Part shown: positions 16,654-26,931 of the stretch, piece by piece | Numbering within the stretch: the first letter of the stretch is position 1 | Layout of the letters: each line of letters begins with the position of its first letter | Assembly: GCF_000949865.1 (NCBI RefSeq) | Contig: NZ_JWJH01000019.1 | Span: 124,001-188,000 of the forward strand | Length of the DNA stretch: 64,000 nucleotides | Direction: 5' to 3' | Origin: Rhizobium nepotum 39/7 | Lineage (GTDB): Bacteria; Pseudomonadota; Alphaproteobacteria; Rhizobiales; Rhizobiaceae | The notes under the pieces: model-generated | Database searches by the model: none | What the model was told of the DNA's origin: nothing | The model's input: only the letters and a program-made list of their open reading frames with translations | Made by a program: the position numbers and the translations under genes

Positions 16654-16857
16654 ATGGCCCGCCAATATATCGATTGCCGTGAATTCCCGAGCGACAGCAA
16701 ATGCTCGATCGCCATCTCCGCCGATACGCCGGAGGAGCTTATGGAAGCGGCCGTCCAACATGCGATGACGGTGCACGGCGCAAAGGATACGCCCGAGTTC
16801 CGCGAGGAAATCCGCAGGAGCATGCATGCCGGGACACCGCCGCTGAAGGCGGCGTAA
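16654..16857 (+). CDS. small DUF1059 protein
   Basis: This 67-residue protein (MARQYIDCREFPSDSKCSIA) has the DUF1059 pattern: two cysteines (C8, C17), then DTPEELMEAAVQHAMTVHGA and a conserved FREEIRRSM. It is soluble and of unknown function. The ATG at 16654 is preceded by GGGAGGAAAACAA, a near-ideal ribosome site. Confidence 0.85.
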   Translation: MARQYIDCREFPSDSKCSIAISADTPEELMEAAVQHAMTVHGAKDTPEFREEIRRSMHAGTPPLKAA

Positions 16858-16929
16858 CGGGTGGACGATGCCCTTGTATGAATAACGCGGTCTTGGAACG
16901 ATTGCGAGGGGTCGAGTGTAGGCCGCTCG

Positions 16930-16956
16930 CTTCTTCTCCCCGGCGGGGAGAAGAAA
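16930..16956. repeat. family A palindrome, minimal copy A3
   Basis: CTTCTTCTCCCCGGCGGGGAGAAGAA is present alone, without the longer flanks of copies A2 and A4. It lies downstream of the DUF1059 gene and 52 bp beyond the stop of the convergent small acetyltransferase. Confidence 0.85.
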
Positions 16957-17008
16957 TACGCCGCGCCGCTTGTGATTATTCTGCTGTCAGGCTGAAGATG
17001 GAGCTGAC

Positions 17009-17290
17009 CTACCCCTGAATAACATCCGCCCATTCGGGGTGGCGCAGCGTCTGGGCTTTGAAGAACGGGCAGAGCGGAATGATTTTCCATCCGCCCTTGC
17101 GGGCCTCGTCGATCGCGTGGGCCGCGAGCGCCTGACCGACCCCCTTGCCGCGCAGGGCATCGGGTACGCCGGTATGGTCGATGATAACAAGGGAAGGGGA
17201 GGTGCGGGAATAGGTCATCTCCGCCGTATGGCCGTCGACGGTTGCCGAATATTCGCCGCGCGATCCGGTTTCTGTGCTGAGGATGTCCAT
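17009..17290 (-). CDS. small GNAT-like acetyltransferase (YjdJ/NATD1 type)
   Basis: This 93-residue protein belongs to the miniature GNAT group: AEMTYSRTSPSLVIIDHTGV (strands), PDALRGKGVGQALAAHAIDE (acetyl-CoA loop R/QxxGxG/A) and GWKIIPLCPFFKAQTLRHPE. The ATG at 17290 has AGGAGG 9 nt upstream, and an upstream in-frame extension has no family sequence. The substrate is unknown. Confidence 0.85.
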   Translation of the reverse strand: MDILSTETGSRGEYSATVDGHTAEMTYSRTSPSLVIIDHTGVPDALRGKGVGQALAAHAIDEARKGGWKIIPLCPFFKAQTLRHPEWADVIQG

Positions 17291-17520
17291 GGTTTGCGCC
17301 TCCTTGTTGCTGCTCGTATTCGCCACTGTAACGGCTCGCGCCTGAATTGAAACAGCGGGAATGTAAACGCAGCGGACACAAACCGGCGACAATGGTTTTT
17401 ACCAAAGTGGGCGGACATGCTTCTTTCGGGAAGACCCGACATCAATCCAAAAGCCCCGTCGATGGTCCGGCGGGGTTTTTGAAAATCCGGCTTCGGCGCG
17501 TTGGGCTCGCGCGTGCGATA

Positions 17521-17796
17521 TCAGTGACGATATTGCTGGATGCGCGTGGTGCGCAGGCCGGCAAGGCCATGATCGGAAATCGAAGACTGCCAGGACAGGA
17601 ACTCTTCGACGGTAAGCGTATAACGCTCGCAGGCTTCCTCGAGGCTCAACAGTCCTCCGCGAACCGCTGCAACCACCTCCGCCTTTCTGCGAATGACCCA
17701 GCGACGGGTATTGGCAGGCGGAAGATCCGCAATCGTCAGAGGGCTGCCATCGGGGCCGATGACATATTTAACTCGTGGGCGTATCATTTCGGTCAT
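17521..17796 (-). CDS. sciP: CtrA-inhibitory protein SciP (DUF1153)
   Basis: SciP binds CtrA or its promoters and blocks CtrA-activated transcription in swarmer cells of Caulobacter. This 91-residue protein has the hallmark sequence PRVKYVIGPDGSPLTIADLP, the helix-turn-helix RRKAEVVAAVRGGLLSLEEA and LTVEEFLSWQSSI, and ends LRTTRIQQYRH. The length is typical. A near-consensus CtrA box lies 55 bp upstream of the start, matching the known CtrA dependence of sciP. Confidence 0.93.
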   Translation of the reverse strand: MTEMIRPRVKYVIGPDGSPLTIADLPPANTRRWVIRRKAEVVAAVRGGLLSLEEACERYTLTVEEFLSWQSSISDHGLAGLRTTRIQQYRH

Positions 17797-17850
17797 TGGA
17801 CACTCTATACAAACTCAAGACCATATGACGGGAACTTTATCCCGGTACCT

Positions 17851-17865
17851 TTAAAAATTGACTAA
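17851..17865. promoter_or_regulatory. near-consensus CtrA box upstream of sciP
   Basis: TTAA-AAATTGA-CTAA matches 7 of 8 positions of TTAA-N7-TTAA. It is 55-69 bp before the sciP start. A GAGTC (CcrM) site follows at 17917-17921. Confidence 0.45.
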
Positions 17866-17987
17866 GCAGCTCGTGACAATTTATTAAGAATTTGAACGGT
17901 TTCGCCTGATTTGTTCGAGTCGCCTTATTTTGCCGGGAAAAATTTTTTCCAAAAATCGCATTTTTTATCGCCCATCGGTTGTTTGCT

Positions 17988-19031
17988 TCACAGCGCCGCA
18001 AGCGAAAGGCACGTTTTTCCGCTGCCGTGGGTAAATTCCGCCACGCCCCCATGCAGCAGCCTCAGGCGGTCGCCAGCATTGAGGGCAAGGATGACGGTGG
18101 CCGACTGCGAGGCGCCGGCATTGGATGCATTGCCGGCCACGCTGAGGTCACCTGCTGCGCCATTCACGGCAAGCGATACCCGGTGGCCGGAAGAGGACAC
18201 CAAGGCAAGCGACAGGATGGCCAGATAGAGGCCCTTTGCGGGAACGACGAGTTCCTTTCCGCCGCCGGTTCCGACCGGATCGCCCAGACTAAAACCACCC
18301 TCATCGATGAAGAGCAGGGAAAACCCCGCCGCCGAACCGTTAGCCGGCTTCGTCGTGCCCGCCGGCAGGCCCGCCAGAACCACGGGCCGGTTGGGCATCG
18401 AGACCCTGCCGTCGCCGCCGCAGACTAGGGCGGTGCGCCAGGAAACGCCGTCCGTGCTGGTCTTGATCGAAAAACCGTCATTGCCGGCAAGGCCAATTTC
18501 CGCGCGTCCGCTCCAGCCGGACTGGAACAGCAGCGATGCGGTATCGGCCTTCGCCGCCTTGTTGATCGTCATGCGGTGGCTGCCATCCTCTTGGGCGTGG
18601 CTGAAGAGGCTGGCGGGGGAGGCAAGCGCCAGGCGGTTGGCGGCATCGGCCTGCGTGCCGATGCCGAGCCTTTCGAACCTGCCTGTCGCGGGCAGCGGCA
18701 TGTCCCGCCATGCGCCGTCCCGCAGGACGCGGTGTTTGTTCTCAGCGGCAAACCACGCCGTCCAGCCGGGCTGCGGCGTGATCAGCAGCCACGCGCCATC
18801 CTGCCGGAAGGCGAGCTTTCCGCCCTTGCCGGCCCAGTCGCCGGCGGCGTCCACGGACAGGAGGAAACAATCGGCTTCCGGGGAATTGTCAGGCGGTGCG
18901 GCGACCACGTCCCCGATGACCAGTTGCACAATCGCGTCCAGCCTTTGCAGCGCCTCGTTATGGGTGACATGTTTCTGCGCCTGCGAGGGCAGGATGTAAG
19001 GAAGCCGAAGTCTCGCCGTCTGTTCCGTCAT
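17988..19031 (-). CDS. DUF2793 protein, phage/GTA-tail-like
   Basis: The N-terminal ~110 residues (RLRLPYILPSQAQKHVTHNE, then LQRLDAIVQLVIGD, GKGGKLAFRQDGAWLLITPQ) match the DUF2793 domain found in alphaproteobacterial phage and gene-transfer-agent tail regions. The C-terminal half is beta-rich with a TNF/C1q-like look (NGSAAGFSLLFIDEGGFSLG, KGLYLAILSLALVSSSGHRV). At 347 residues it may be a receptor-binding or fibre-type protein. No other phage gene is near. The ATG at 19031 has GGAAGAG upstream; the in-frame sequence beyond it comes from repeat B2. Confidence 0.75.
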   Translation of the reverse strand: MTEQTARLRLPYILPSQAQKHVTHNEALQRLDAIVQLVIGDVVAAPPDNSPEADCFLLSVDAAGDWAGKGGKLAFRQDGAWLLITPQPGWTAWFAAENKHRVLRDGAWRDMPLPATGRFERLGIGTQADAANRLALASPASLFSHAQEDGSHRMTINKAAKADTASLLFQSGWSGRAEIGLAGNDGFSIKTSTDGVSWRTALVCGGDGRVSMPNRPVVLAGLPAGTTKPANGSAAGFSLLFIDEGGFSLGDPVGTGGGKELVVPAKGLYLAILSLALVSSSGHRVSLAVNGAAGDLSVAGNASNAGASQSATVILALNAGDRLRLLHGGVAEFTHGSGKTCLSLAAL

Positions 19032-19188
19032 GATGTCTCTTCCGCGCTCGATTTGCCGTTCGCCAGCGATTGTGATGCGGCGGGGATGAGCGGGGATGAA
19101 ATTATTTTTGGCGGCTTCGGCGGGAGTGTGTTTAGTGGTTGTGGGCGAGCGGGAGAGGCGATGTCTTTGCTTCGGTGTATGCGGCTTC

Positions 19189-19344
19189 ACCCCCCTCTGC
19201 CCTGCCGGGCATCTCCCCCACAAGGGTGGAGATCGACTCGTGGCGAGGTCCCGTCAATCTCGACGTTTGAGAACGAAGCGGTGGTAGCGCATCTTGCTGA
19301 TCTCCCTCCTTGTGGGGGAGATGCCCGGCAGGGCAGAGGGGGGT
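19189..19344. repeat. intergenic palindromic repeat, family B, copy B2
   Basis: This 156-bp inverted repeat has ACCCCCCTCTGCCCTGCC and GGCAGGGCAGAGGGGGGT at its ends. Outer flanks extend the symmetry: CGGTGTATGCGGCTT on the left pairs with AAGCCGCATACACCG on the right. It fills most of the 386-bp gap between cysQ and the DUF2793 gene; the rest shows nothing. Confidence 0.9.
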
Positions 19345-19417
19345 AAGCCGCATACACCGAGGCGAACGTCTAAAAACGCCCAATCACCCAAGCCAGCACC
19401 GCCGCTTCGCCGCAAAC

Positions 19418-20209
19418 CTATCCCGCGATTTCCACCGCCGCCATTGCGCCCTCGGCAATAAAATCCGGGTTGGCCAGCGCATCCTCACTGTCGCCTCTCA
19501 CCTCATAGGTAAGCGGACGGCCTTCACAATCGAGCGTTCGGCCGCCGGCGGCGCGCAGCACGGCGTCGCCGGCCGCCGTGTCCCACATCATGGTGCGGCT
19601 GAAGCGGGGATAGATATCGGCGACGCCTTCCGCGAGCATACAGAATTTCAGCGAGGAACCGACGGAAATACAGTCCTTCAGGCCGTGTTCGGCCACGAAG
19701 GCTTCCGTTTTCGCGGTGCAATGCGAGCGGCTGATCAGCGCCACCGGAGATGCGCCGCGTCGGCGCGCACGGATGGGGTGGCGCGCAAGGATCGCGCCTT
19801 CGCCGGAGATTGCGAGCTTTTCGGCGCTGTCGTCCTTGCCGGTCCAGGCTTGCCCGCGACAGGGGGCGTAAACCACACCGGCGACCGGAACGCCGTTTCG
19901 GATCAGGGCGATATTGACGGTGAAGTCATCCTTGCCGGAAATGAATTCCTTGGTCCCATCAAGCGGATCGACCAGAAAGAATTCCGTGCCCGTCTCCGGC
20001 AGGATGCCGTTCGAGACCGCTTCTTCGGCTATCACCGGGATTTCGGGAAAATGGGCGGCCAGCGCCTCGAGAATGATCGTCTCGGCGCGCTGATCGGCTT
20101 CTGTCACCGGCGAGCAATCATCCTTGTAGGACACATGCGGGCCAGCGCGATGGACCGCCATGATCGCCTGTCCGGCGTCCAGCGCCGCTTTCGTCAATAT
20201 GTCGATCAT
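19418..20209 (-). CDS. cysQ: 3'(2'),5'-bisphosphate nucleotidase
   Basis: CysQ removes the 3'-phosphate of PAP/PAPS, recycling the by-product of sulfate assimilation. It belongs to the inositol-monophosphatase fold. In 263 residues, motif A is VDPLDGTKEFISG, motif B is MMWDTAAGDAVLRAAGG, and an early SPVTEADQRAE plus IPVIAEEAV supply metal ligands. The ATG at 20209 is chosen because the longer in-frame N-terminus (from 20365) shows no family sequence. Confidence 0.92.
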   Translation of the reverse strand: MIDILTKAALDAGQAIMAVHRAGPHVSYKDDCSPVTEADQRAETIILEALAAHFPEIPVIAEEAVSNGILPETGTEFFLVDPLDGTKEFISGKDDFTVNIALIRNGVPVAGVVYAPCRGQAWTGKDDSAEKLAISGEGAILARHPIRARRRGASPVALISRSHCTAKTEAFVAEHGLKDCISVGSSLKFCMLAEGVADIYPRFSRTMMWDTAAGDAVLRAAGGRTLDCEGRPLTYEVRGDSEDALANPDFIAEGAMAAVEIAG

Positions 20210-20556
20210 CTCTGTGCCGTTGCCATCTCGTGACGGAATATTGCGATCTTCAATGTCGCTACTCCTTTGCCCGCCGTCCGTCAAACAATGCGGCGTACAA
20301 TGCGTCAGGCAATGCTTAAATAAGGGTTCGGACGCCGTTTTTTTAGCACTTCCTGCCAAAATCATGGCTTATTTGATGGGGAAAAGGGCAGCGGATGTGG
20401 AAATTCCAAATTTTGTGCAGGATCGCCCGTTTTTGACTTCACATTTTTAGCGAACACGATATGGATTTTGCAGGTGGGGGGCTGCCTGAAAGGGTTCCCT
20501 CTATAATTAACATAAACGAGGCGTGGCTCATTTGAGGTCATGCCCAGGGGAAAGAC
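20210..20556. other. 347-bp divergent region before livH
   Basis: No gene is seen. A TATAAT at 20502-20507 is a possible -10 for livH but has no good -35. GGGGAAAGAC gives livH its ribosome site. No operator-like palindrome was found by eye. Confidence 0.4.
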
Positions 20557-21459
<903 letters not shown>

Positions 21460-21463
21460 TCCC

Positions 21464-22861
21464 ATGACCAATATCGCTTCCGAAACCGATACTTCCAGCC
21501 CAAGCCCGATGGCGGCGGCCGTGAAAGAAGGCTTGATTGCGGGCGTTGTCTCGTTCGGCATGTTCATTCTTTACGTCGGCATCGTCACCTATCAGGATAT
21601 CAACAACCAGCTCATCTGGGGCACCCGCTGGGGGCTTCTGGCGATCTTCGTCGCCATCGCCGCTATCGGCCGCTTCCTCGTGGTCGGCTTCATCAAGCCG
21701 TCTCTGGATCGTCGCCGGCTTGCCAAGGCAAAAAGCGGCATTCTGGAAATCTCCGAGGAAAAGGGCTTTTTCCACAAGCACTTCCTGAAAATCGCGCTGG
21801 TTCTGCTGCTGCTTTACCCCATTATCGCCGTTCAGCTGTTCGGCTTTCAGGGTTCCCTGAAATTCGTCGACAATTTCGGCATCCAGATCCTGATCTACGT
21901 GATGCTGGCCTGGGGCCTCAACATCGTCGTCGGTCTGGCCGGCCTGCTCGATCTGGGTTACGTGGCCTTCTACGCGGTGGGCGCTTATTCCTATGCGCTG
22001 CTGTCAAGCTATTTCGGCCTGTCCTTCTGGGTGCTGTTGCCGCTTGCCGGCATTCTGGCGGGCTTCTGGGGCGTCATCCTCGGTTTTCCCGTGCTGCGGC
22101 TTCGCGGTGACTATCTGGCGATCGTCACGCTTGCCTTCGGTGAAATCATCCGTCTCGTGCTTTTGAACTGGACGGCCGTGACCAAGGGCACTTTCGGCAT
22201 TTCCAGCATCGCCAAAGCCTCGGTCTTCGGCATCTGGTCCTTCGATGTCAGCGCGCCGAACAATTTCGCCAAGGCCTTCGGCCTGCCAATGTCGTCGGCC
22301 TATTACAAGATCTTCCTGTTCTACGTGATCCTGCTTCTGTGCATGCTGACGGCCTATGTCACCATAAAGCTGCGCCGCATGCCGATCGGCCGGGCGTGGG
22401 AAGCGTTGCGTGAGGATGAGATCGCCTGCCGTTCGCTCGGCATCGACACCGTCATCACCAAGCTCACCGCCTTTGCGACGGGGGCGATGTTCGGCGGTTT
22501 CGCCGGTTCGTTCTTCGCCGCGCGCCAGGGTTTCGTGTCGCCGGAAAGCTTCGTCTTCCTGGAATCGGCCGTCATCCTTGCCATCGTCGTTCTCGGCGGC
22601 ATGGGGTCGCTGACGGGTATCGCCATTGCCGCCCTCGTCATGGTCGGCGGTACGGAGCTTCTGCGCGAAATGGAGTTCCTGAAACATGTCTTCGGACCGG
22701 ATTTCACGCCGGAACTCTACCGCATGCTGCTCTTCGGCCTCGCCATGGTCATCGTCATGCTGTTCAAGCCGCGCGGTTTCGTCGGCTCGCGTGAACCCAC
22801 GGCCTTCCTCAAGAAACGCAAGGCCGTTTCCGGCAGCTTTACCAAGGAAGGTCACGGTTGA
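21464..22861 (+). CDS. livM: branched-chain amino acid ABC permease LivM
   Basis: This 465-residue second permease has an N-terminal extension of ~140 residues with two extra membrane segments ([20 protein letters not shown] and [20 protein letters not shown]) before the family core ([40 protein letters not shown]). Long LivM forms are common in rhizobia. The ATG at 21464 lies 4 nt after the livH stop. The stop overlaps livG (TGATG). Confidence 0.95.
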   Translation: MTNIASETDTSSPSPMAAAVKEGLIAGVVSFGMFILYVGIVTYQDINNQLIWGTRWGLLAIFVAIAAIGRFLVVGFIKPSLDRRRLAKAKSGILEISEEKGFFHKHFLKIALVLLLLYPIIAVQLFGFQGSLKFVDNFGIQILIYVMLAWGLNIVVGLAGLLDLGYVAFYAVGAYSYALLSSYFGLSFWVLLPLAGILAGFWGVILGFPVLRLRGDYLAIVTLAFGEIIRLVLLNWTAVTKGTFGISSIAKASVFGIWSFDVSAPNNFAKAFGLPMSSAYYKIFLFYVILLLCMLTAYVTIKLRRMPIGRAWEALREDEIACRSLGIDTVITKLTAFATGAMFGGFAGSFFAARQGFVSPESFVFLESAVILAIVVLGGMGSLTGIAIAALVMVGGTELLREMEFLKHVFGPDFTPELYRMLLFGLAMVIVMLFKPRGFVGSREPTAFLKKRKAVSGSFTKEGHG

Positions 22862-23727
22862 TGGCTTCCGGAACGACAACAATGACAACTGACACGATCC
22901 TCAAGGTCGAACATCTCTCGATGCGCTTCGGCGGCCTGATGGCCATCAACGACTTCTCCTTCGAGGCGAAGCGTGGCGAGATCACCGCGCTGATCGGCCC
23001 GAACGGGGCCGGAAAGACCACGGTTTTCAACTGCATCACCGGTTTCTACAAGCCGACGATGGGCATGATCACCATGCGTCAGCAAACCGGCGAGGCGCAT
23101 CTTCTGGAGCGCCTGCCGGATTTCGAGATCACCAAGAAGGCGAAGGTGGCGCGCACCTTCCAGAATATCCGCCTGTTTTCAGGCCTGACGGTTCTGGAAA
23201 ACCTGCTGGTGGCGCAGCACAATGCGCTGATGAGGGCCTCCGGCTACACCATTCTCGGCCTTCTCGGCCTGCCCACCTACCGGCGGGCGGTGGATGCCTC
23301 GATCGAGAAAGCCAAATACTGGCTGGACAAGGCCGACCTGACCGAGCGCGCCGACGATCCGGCCGGCGATCTGCCCTATGGCGCCCAGCGCCGTCTGGAA
23401 ATCGCCCGCGCCATGTGCACGGGGCCGGAGCTTCTGTGCCTCGACGAACCGGCGGCCGGTCTCAACCCCAAGGAATCGCTGGCGCTCAACGCGCTGCTGC
23501 GCGGCATCCGCGATGAAGGTACGTCGCTGCTTTTGATCGAGCACGACATGTCGGTGGTGATGCAGATCTCCGACCACGTCGTGGTTCTGGAATACGGCCA
23601 GAAGATTTCCGACGGCTCGCCGGACCATGTGAAAAACGACCCGAAGGTCATCGCCGCCTATCTGGGTGTCGAGGATGATGAAGTGGAAGACGTGATTGCG
23701 GAAGAACTCGACGGAGGAGCGGCCTGA
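22861..23727 (+). CDS. livG: branched-chain amino acid ABC ATPase LivG
   Basis: This 288-residue ATPase has Walker A GPNGAGKTT, the signature LPYGAQRRLEIARAM and Walker B LLCLDEPAAGLNP, then the switch histidine in LLLIEHDMSVVM. The LivG-specific insertion between Walker A and signature is present. The ATG at 22861 overlaps the livM stop. A later ATG at 22882 is possible. The acidic C-terminal tail (EDDEVEDVIAEELDGGAA) is longer than in E. coli. Confidence 0.95.
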   Translation: MASGTTTMTTDTILKVEHLSMRFGGLMAINDFSFEAKRGEITALIGPNGAGKTTVFNCITGFYKPTMGMITMRQQTGEAHLLERLPDFEITKKAKVARTFQNIRLFSGLTVLENLLVAQHNALMRASGYTILGLLGLPTYRRAVDASIEKAKYWLDKADLTERADDPAGDLPYGAQRRLEIARAMCTGPELLCLDEPAAGLNPKESLALNALLRGIRDEGTSLLLIEHDMSVVMQISDHVVVLEYGQKISDGSPDHVKNDPKVIAAYLGVEDDEVEDVIAEELDGGAA

Positions 23728-24455
23728 TGTCCGGTGAACCGCTTCTCAAAGTACAGGGTGTCGAAACCTATTATGGCAACATCCGGGCGCTGGCCGGTGT
23801 CGATGTCGAGGTCAACAAGGGCGAGATCGTCAGCCTGATCGGCGCCAACGGCGCCGGCAAATCGACGCTGATGATGACGATCTGCGGCAGCCCGCAGGCG
23901 CGGGTGGGCCAGGTGACCTTCGACGGCGAGGATATCACCCATCTGCCGACACATCTCATCGCCCGCAGGCGCATCGCCCAGTCTCCCGAAGGCCGCCGGA
24001 TTTTCCCGCGCATGACGGTGCTGGAAAACCTGCAGATGGGCGCCAATCTCGACAACCTCAAATATTTCAAAGAGGACGTCGAGAAAATCTTCGTCATGTT
24101 CCCGCGGCTGAAAGAACGCCAGAGCCAGCGCGGCGGCACGCTTTCCGGCGGCGAGCAGCAGATGCTCTCCATCGGCCGCGCGCTGATGGCAAGGCCGAAG
24201 CTTCTGCTGCTCGACGAACCCTCGCTGGGTCTCGCGCCGCTGATCGTCAAGGGCATCTTCGAGGCGATCAAGAAGCTCAACCAGGAGGAGGGGCTGACCG
24301 TCTTCCTCGTCGAGCAGAACGCCTTTGCCGCGCTGAAGCTTTCCGACCGCGCTTACGTGATGGTCAACGGCAAGGTGACGATGAGCGGTTCGGGCAGGGA
24401 ACTGCTCGCCGATCCGCAGGTGCGCGCCGCTTATCTGGAAGGCGGACGGCACTGA
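23727..24455 (+). CDS. livF: branched-chain amino acid ABC ATPase LivF
   Basis: This 242-residue second ATPase has Walker A GANGAGKST, signature LSGGEQQMLSIGRAL, Walker B LLLLDEPSLGLAP, and ends RAAYLEGGRH. The ATG overlaps the livG TGA. After the stop a stem-loop (24465-24491) may separate it from the small membrane gene. Confidence 0.95.
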   Translation: MSGEPLLKVQGVETYYGNIRALAGVDVEVNKGEIVSLIGANGAGKSTLMMTICGSPQARVGQVTFDGEDITHLPTHLIARRRIAQSPEGRRIFPRMTVLENLQMGANLDNLKYFKEDVEKIFVMFPRLKERQSQRGGTLSGGEQQMLSIGRALMARPKLLLLDEPSLGLAPLIVKGIFEAIKKLNQEEGLTVFLVEQNAFAALKLSDRAYVMVNGKVTMSGSGRELLADPQVRAAYLEGGRH

Positions 24456-24464
24456 AAGATTTTA

Positions 24465-24491
24465 CTTGCGCCGGGGATTTTGCGGCGCAAG
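24465..24491 (+). other. stem-loop after livF
   Basis: CTTGCGCC and GGCGCAAG form an 8-bp stem around an 11-nt loop, 10 nt after the livF stop. There is no T tract, so it may protect or punctuate the mRNA instead of terminating it. Confidence 0.45.
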
Positions 24492-24624
24492 ACTGCAAAC
24501 GGTGTCCTGTCGGCCCTGGGGGCAAGTGGCGGGATGCAAACAATAAAATGCCTGCCGGGAAAACGGCGGGACGACAGACAAGGCAGGGTCTGGGCATTCA
24601 CGCCCGGCACTGATGGGGAAAGCG

Positions 24625-24978
24625 ATGCAGGGCCTTTTTTTCGAAACAGATAGCGGCGTGCGTTATATTCTGCGCGCACTGGTTGTTCTTCTGGGTTTCT
24701 GGACGGCGTGGCGCACGGGGAAATCCGTGGCCGATAGCTGGGGCGATTATCCGCGTGTGGTCATCTACACGCTGGCATTAGGGTGCGTCATGCGGTTTCT
24801 GCATTACGCGCTCTTCAACGGGCCGTTCATCAACGGCTTTTACTACGTGTTTGACGTCGTGCTTCTTCTGGCATTTTCCAGCATCGGTTTCCGCATGCGT
24901 CGGACGAGCCAGATGGTCAATAACTACTATTGGCTTTACGACAGGACGTCGGCATTCTCCTACAAGAAGAAAGATTGA
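24625..24978 (+). CDS. small integral membrane protein between livF and livK
   Basis: This 117-residue protein has about three membrane helices (YILRALVVLLGFWTAWRTGK, VVIYTLALGCVMRFLHYALF, GFYYVFDVVLLLAFSSIGFR) and a basic C-terminus (YDRTSAFSYKKKD). I recall a Rhizobiales family at this position (DUF6867-like), but am not sure of the name. The start at 24625 is preferred over 24613 because GGGGAAAG lies just upstream of it. Its location suggests a link to Liv transport, which is inference. Confidence 0.75.
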   Translation: MQGLFFETDSGVRYILRALVVLLGFWTAWRTGKSVADSWGDYPRVVIYTLALGCVMRFLHYALFNGPFINGFYYVFDVVLLLAFSSIGFRMRRTSQMVNNYYWLYDRTSAFSYKKKD

Positions 24979-25095
24979 CAGGCGGATTCTTCCGGCTGCA
25001 AAATACTCGTTAAAGTGGAACGATTTCTGTTCGGTGAAGGTGGGTACTGAACAGGTCCTTGCAATCAACCCATCCAAGGAACTGGGAGTAAAATA

Positions 25096-26214
25096 ATGAA
25101 GAAGTCTCTTCTTTCCGCTGTTGCGCTGACCGCCATGGTCGCGTTTGGCGGTTCGGCCTGGGCCGACGTCGTGATCGCTGTCGGCGCACCGCTGACCGGC
25201 CCGAATGCTGCTTTCGGCGCTCAGATCCAGAAGGGTGCCGAACAGGCTGCGAAAGACATCAATGCCGCCGGCGGCATCAATGGCGAGCAGATCAAGATCG
25301 TCCTCGGCGATGACGTATCCGACCCCAAGCAGGGTATCTCGGTCGCCAACAAATTCGTTGCCGACGGCGTGAAATTCGTCATCGGTCACTTCAACTCCGG
25401 CGTTTCCATTCCGGCTTCCGAAGTTTACGCGGAAAACGGCATTCTGGAAGTGACGCCGGCCGCGACCAACCCGGTCTTTACCGAGCGCGGCCTGTGGAAC
25501 ACCTTCCGCACCTGCGGTCGTGACGACCAGCAGGGCGGCATCGCCGGCAAGTATCTGGCCGACCACTTCAAGGACGCCAAGGTCGCCATCATTCACGACA
25601 AGACCCCTTATGGTCAGGGCCTTGCCGATGAAACCAAGAAGGCAGCCAATGCGGCCGGCGTGACGGAAGCCATGTATGAAGGCGTCAATGTCGGCGACAA
25701 GGACTTCTCCGCGCTGATCTCCAAGATGAAGGAAGCCGGCGTCACGGTCATCTATTGGGGTGGCCTGCACACCGAAGCCGGCCTGATCATCCGCCAGGCG
25801 GCCGATCAGGGCCTCAAGGCAAAGCTCGTTTCGGGCGACGGTATCGTCTCGAACGAACTGGCCTCCATCGCCGGCGACGCCGTCGAAGGCACGCTCAACA
25901 CCTTCGGTCCCGATCCGACGCTGCGTCCTGAAAACAAGGAACTGGTAGAGAAGTTCAAGGCCGCCGGCTTCAACCCGGAAGCCTACACGCTCTACTCCTA
26001 TGCAGCGCTGCAGGCGATCGCAGGTGCCGCAAAGGCTGCCGGTTCCGTTGAGCCGGAAAAGGTTGCCGAAGCTCTGAAGAAGGGCTCCTTCCCGACCGCG
26101 CTCGGCGAAATCTCCTTCGACGAAAAGGGCGACCCGAAGCTTCCCGGCTACGTCATGTACGAGTGGAAGAAGGGCCCGGACGGCAAGTTCACCTACATCC
26201 AGCAAGGGACGTAA
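25096..26214 (+). CDS. livK: branched-chain amino acid ABC substrate-binding protein
   Basis: This periplasmic 372-residue binding protein has a signal peptide ([20 protein letters not shown]) and the peripla_BP_6 fold ([60 protein letters not shown]). It delivers Leu/Ile/Val or related amino acids to LivHMGF. The start has GGGAG upstream. A separate promoter is likely in the 117-bp gap before it, since binding proteins are usually made in excess. A strong terminator follows. Confidence 0.93.
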   Translation: MKKSLLSAVALTAMVAFGGSAWADVVIAVGAPLTGPNAAFGAQIQKGAEQAAKDINAAGGINGEQIKIVLGDDVSDPKQGISVANKFVADGVKFVIGHFNSGVSIPASEVYAENGILEVTPAATNPVFTERGLWNTFRTCGRDDQQGGIAGKYLADHFKDAKVAIIHDKTPYGQGLADETKKAANAAGVTEAMYEGVNVGDKDFSALISKMKEAGVTVIYWGGLHTEAGLIIRQAADQGLKAKLVSGDGIVSNELASIAGDAVEGTLNTFGPDPTLRPENKELVEKFKAAGFNPEAYTLYSYAALQAIAGAAKAAGSVEPEKVAEALKKGSFPTALGEISFDEKGDPKLPGYVMYEWKKGPDGKFTYIQQGT

Positions 26215-26239
26215 GTCTTAGCCGGATCATAATCCATCG

Positions 26240-26267
26240 AAGCCCGGCAGCGATGCCGGGCTTTTTT
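26240..26267 (+). terminator. terminator of livK
   Basis: AAGCCCGGCA-GCGA-TGCCGGGCTTTTTT is a perfect GC-rich stem followed by six Ts, 25 nt after the stop. Confidence 0.92.
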
Positions 26268-26336
26268 GCTTTTACGGCGGAGCGGCTGCCGGGTTTGCGG
26301 GGCACTTAGCCCCGAATAGCCGTTGCACATCCCGTC

Positions 26337-26873
26337 TCACCCGCTTTTCGCCGCCAGTCTCTCCAGCACGATATCGGCGCGTTCCGAAACCGTAGCTTTC
26401 AGCAATATCACCGTTTCATAGTCCAGCCGGGCATAGTCCCGCAGCAGGCGTTCATATTCCTCGACCGCAGCATCGAAACCATGCTTGCGCTCGCTGTCGC
26501 CCCGGTAAATTTCCGGCCAGGGCGGGGTCAGGAAGACCAGCCTGTTGTAGCGATGTGCGTGCCGCAGCGTTTCGATGAAAGTGTCACCGGTCACATGGTG
26601 AAGTGCGGAGGCGGCGTCGATCAGGCCGCGGTCAAAAAAGACGAGGCCGTCTGATGGTGCTTTCTGCCGGTCTTCGAGGGCCATGGCGATCGCCCGGCGG
26701 GCAAAGGCCTCGATGTCGATCCAGGGCAGGGCGGTGCCATTATCACGGGTCTCCTCAATGACGATGCGGCGTCCCGGCTCCTCGACGGTTGCAAAGCCGC
26801 GCCGGGCAAGCTCGGCAAGAAGGGTGGACTTGCCGCCGCCGGAACAGCCGGAGAGAATGATGAAACGGTCCAT
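26337..26873 (-). CDS. P-loop ATPase/kinase of AAA_28 type
   Basis: This 178-residue soluble protein has a Walker A in FIILSGCSGGGKSTLLAELA and a Walker B-like GLVFFDRGLIDAAS. LVFLTPPWPEIYRGDSERKH lies in the lid region. The family resembles small nucleotide kinases but its substrate is unknown. It stands alone, convergent with livK, with a family A repeat upstream. Confidence 0.85.
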   Translation of the reverse strand: MDRFIILSGCSGGGKSTLLAELARRGFATVEEPGRRIVIEETRDNGTALPWIDIEAFARRAIAMALEDRQKAPSDGLVFFDRGLIDAASALHHVTGDTFIETLRHAHRYNRLVFLTPPWPEIYRGDSERKHGFDAAVEEYERLLRDYARLDYETVILLKATVSERADIVLERLAAKSG

Positions 26874-26931
26874 GGGAGGTCCTCCTTGGTCGGGTTTTAG
26901 GGGGATATTCGAGGAATGGTCTGCGGCGTCG

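Noticed and set aside
17988-19031. Prophage remnant around the DUF2793 gene
   Set aside because: No integrase, terminase, capsid or attachment repeat is seen, and the neighbours are core genes.
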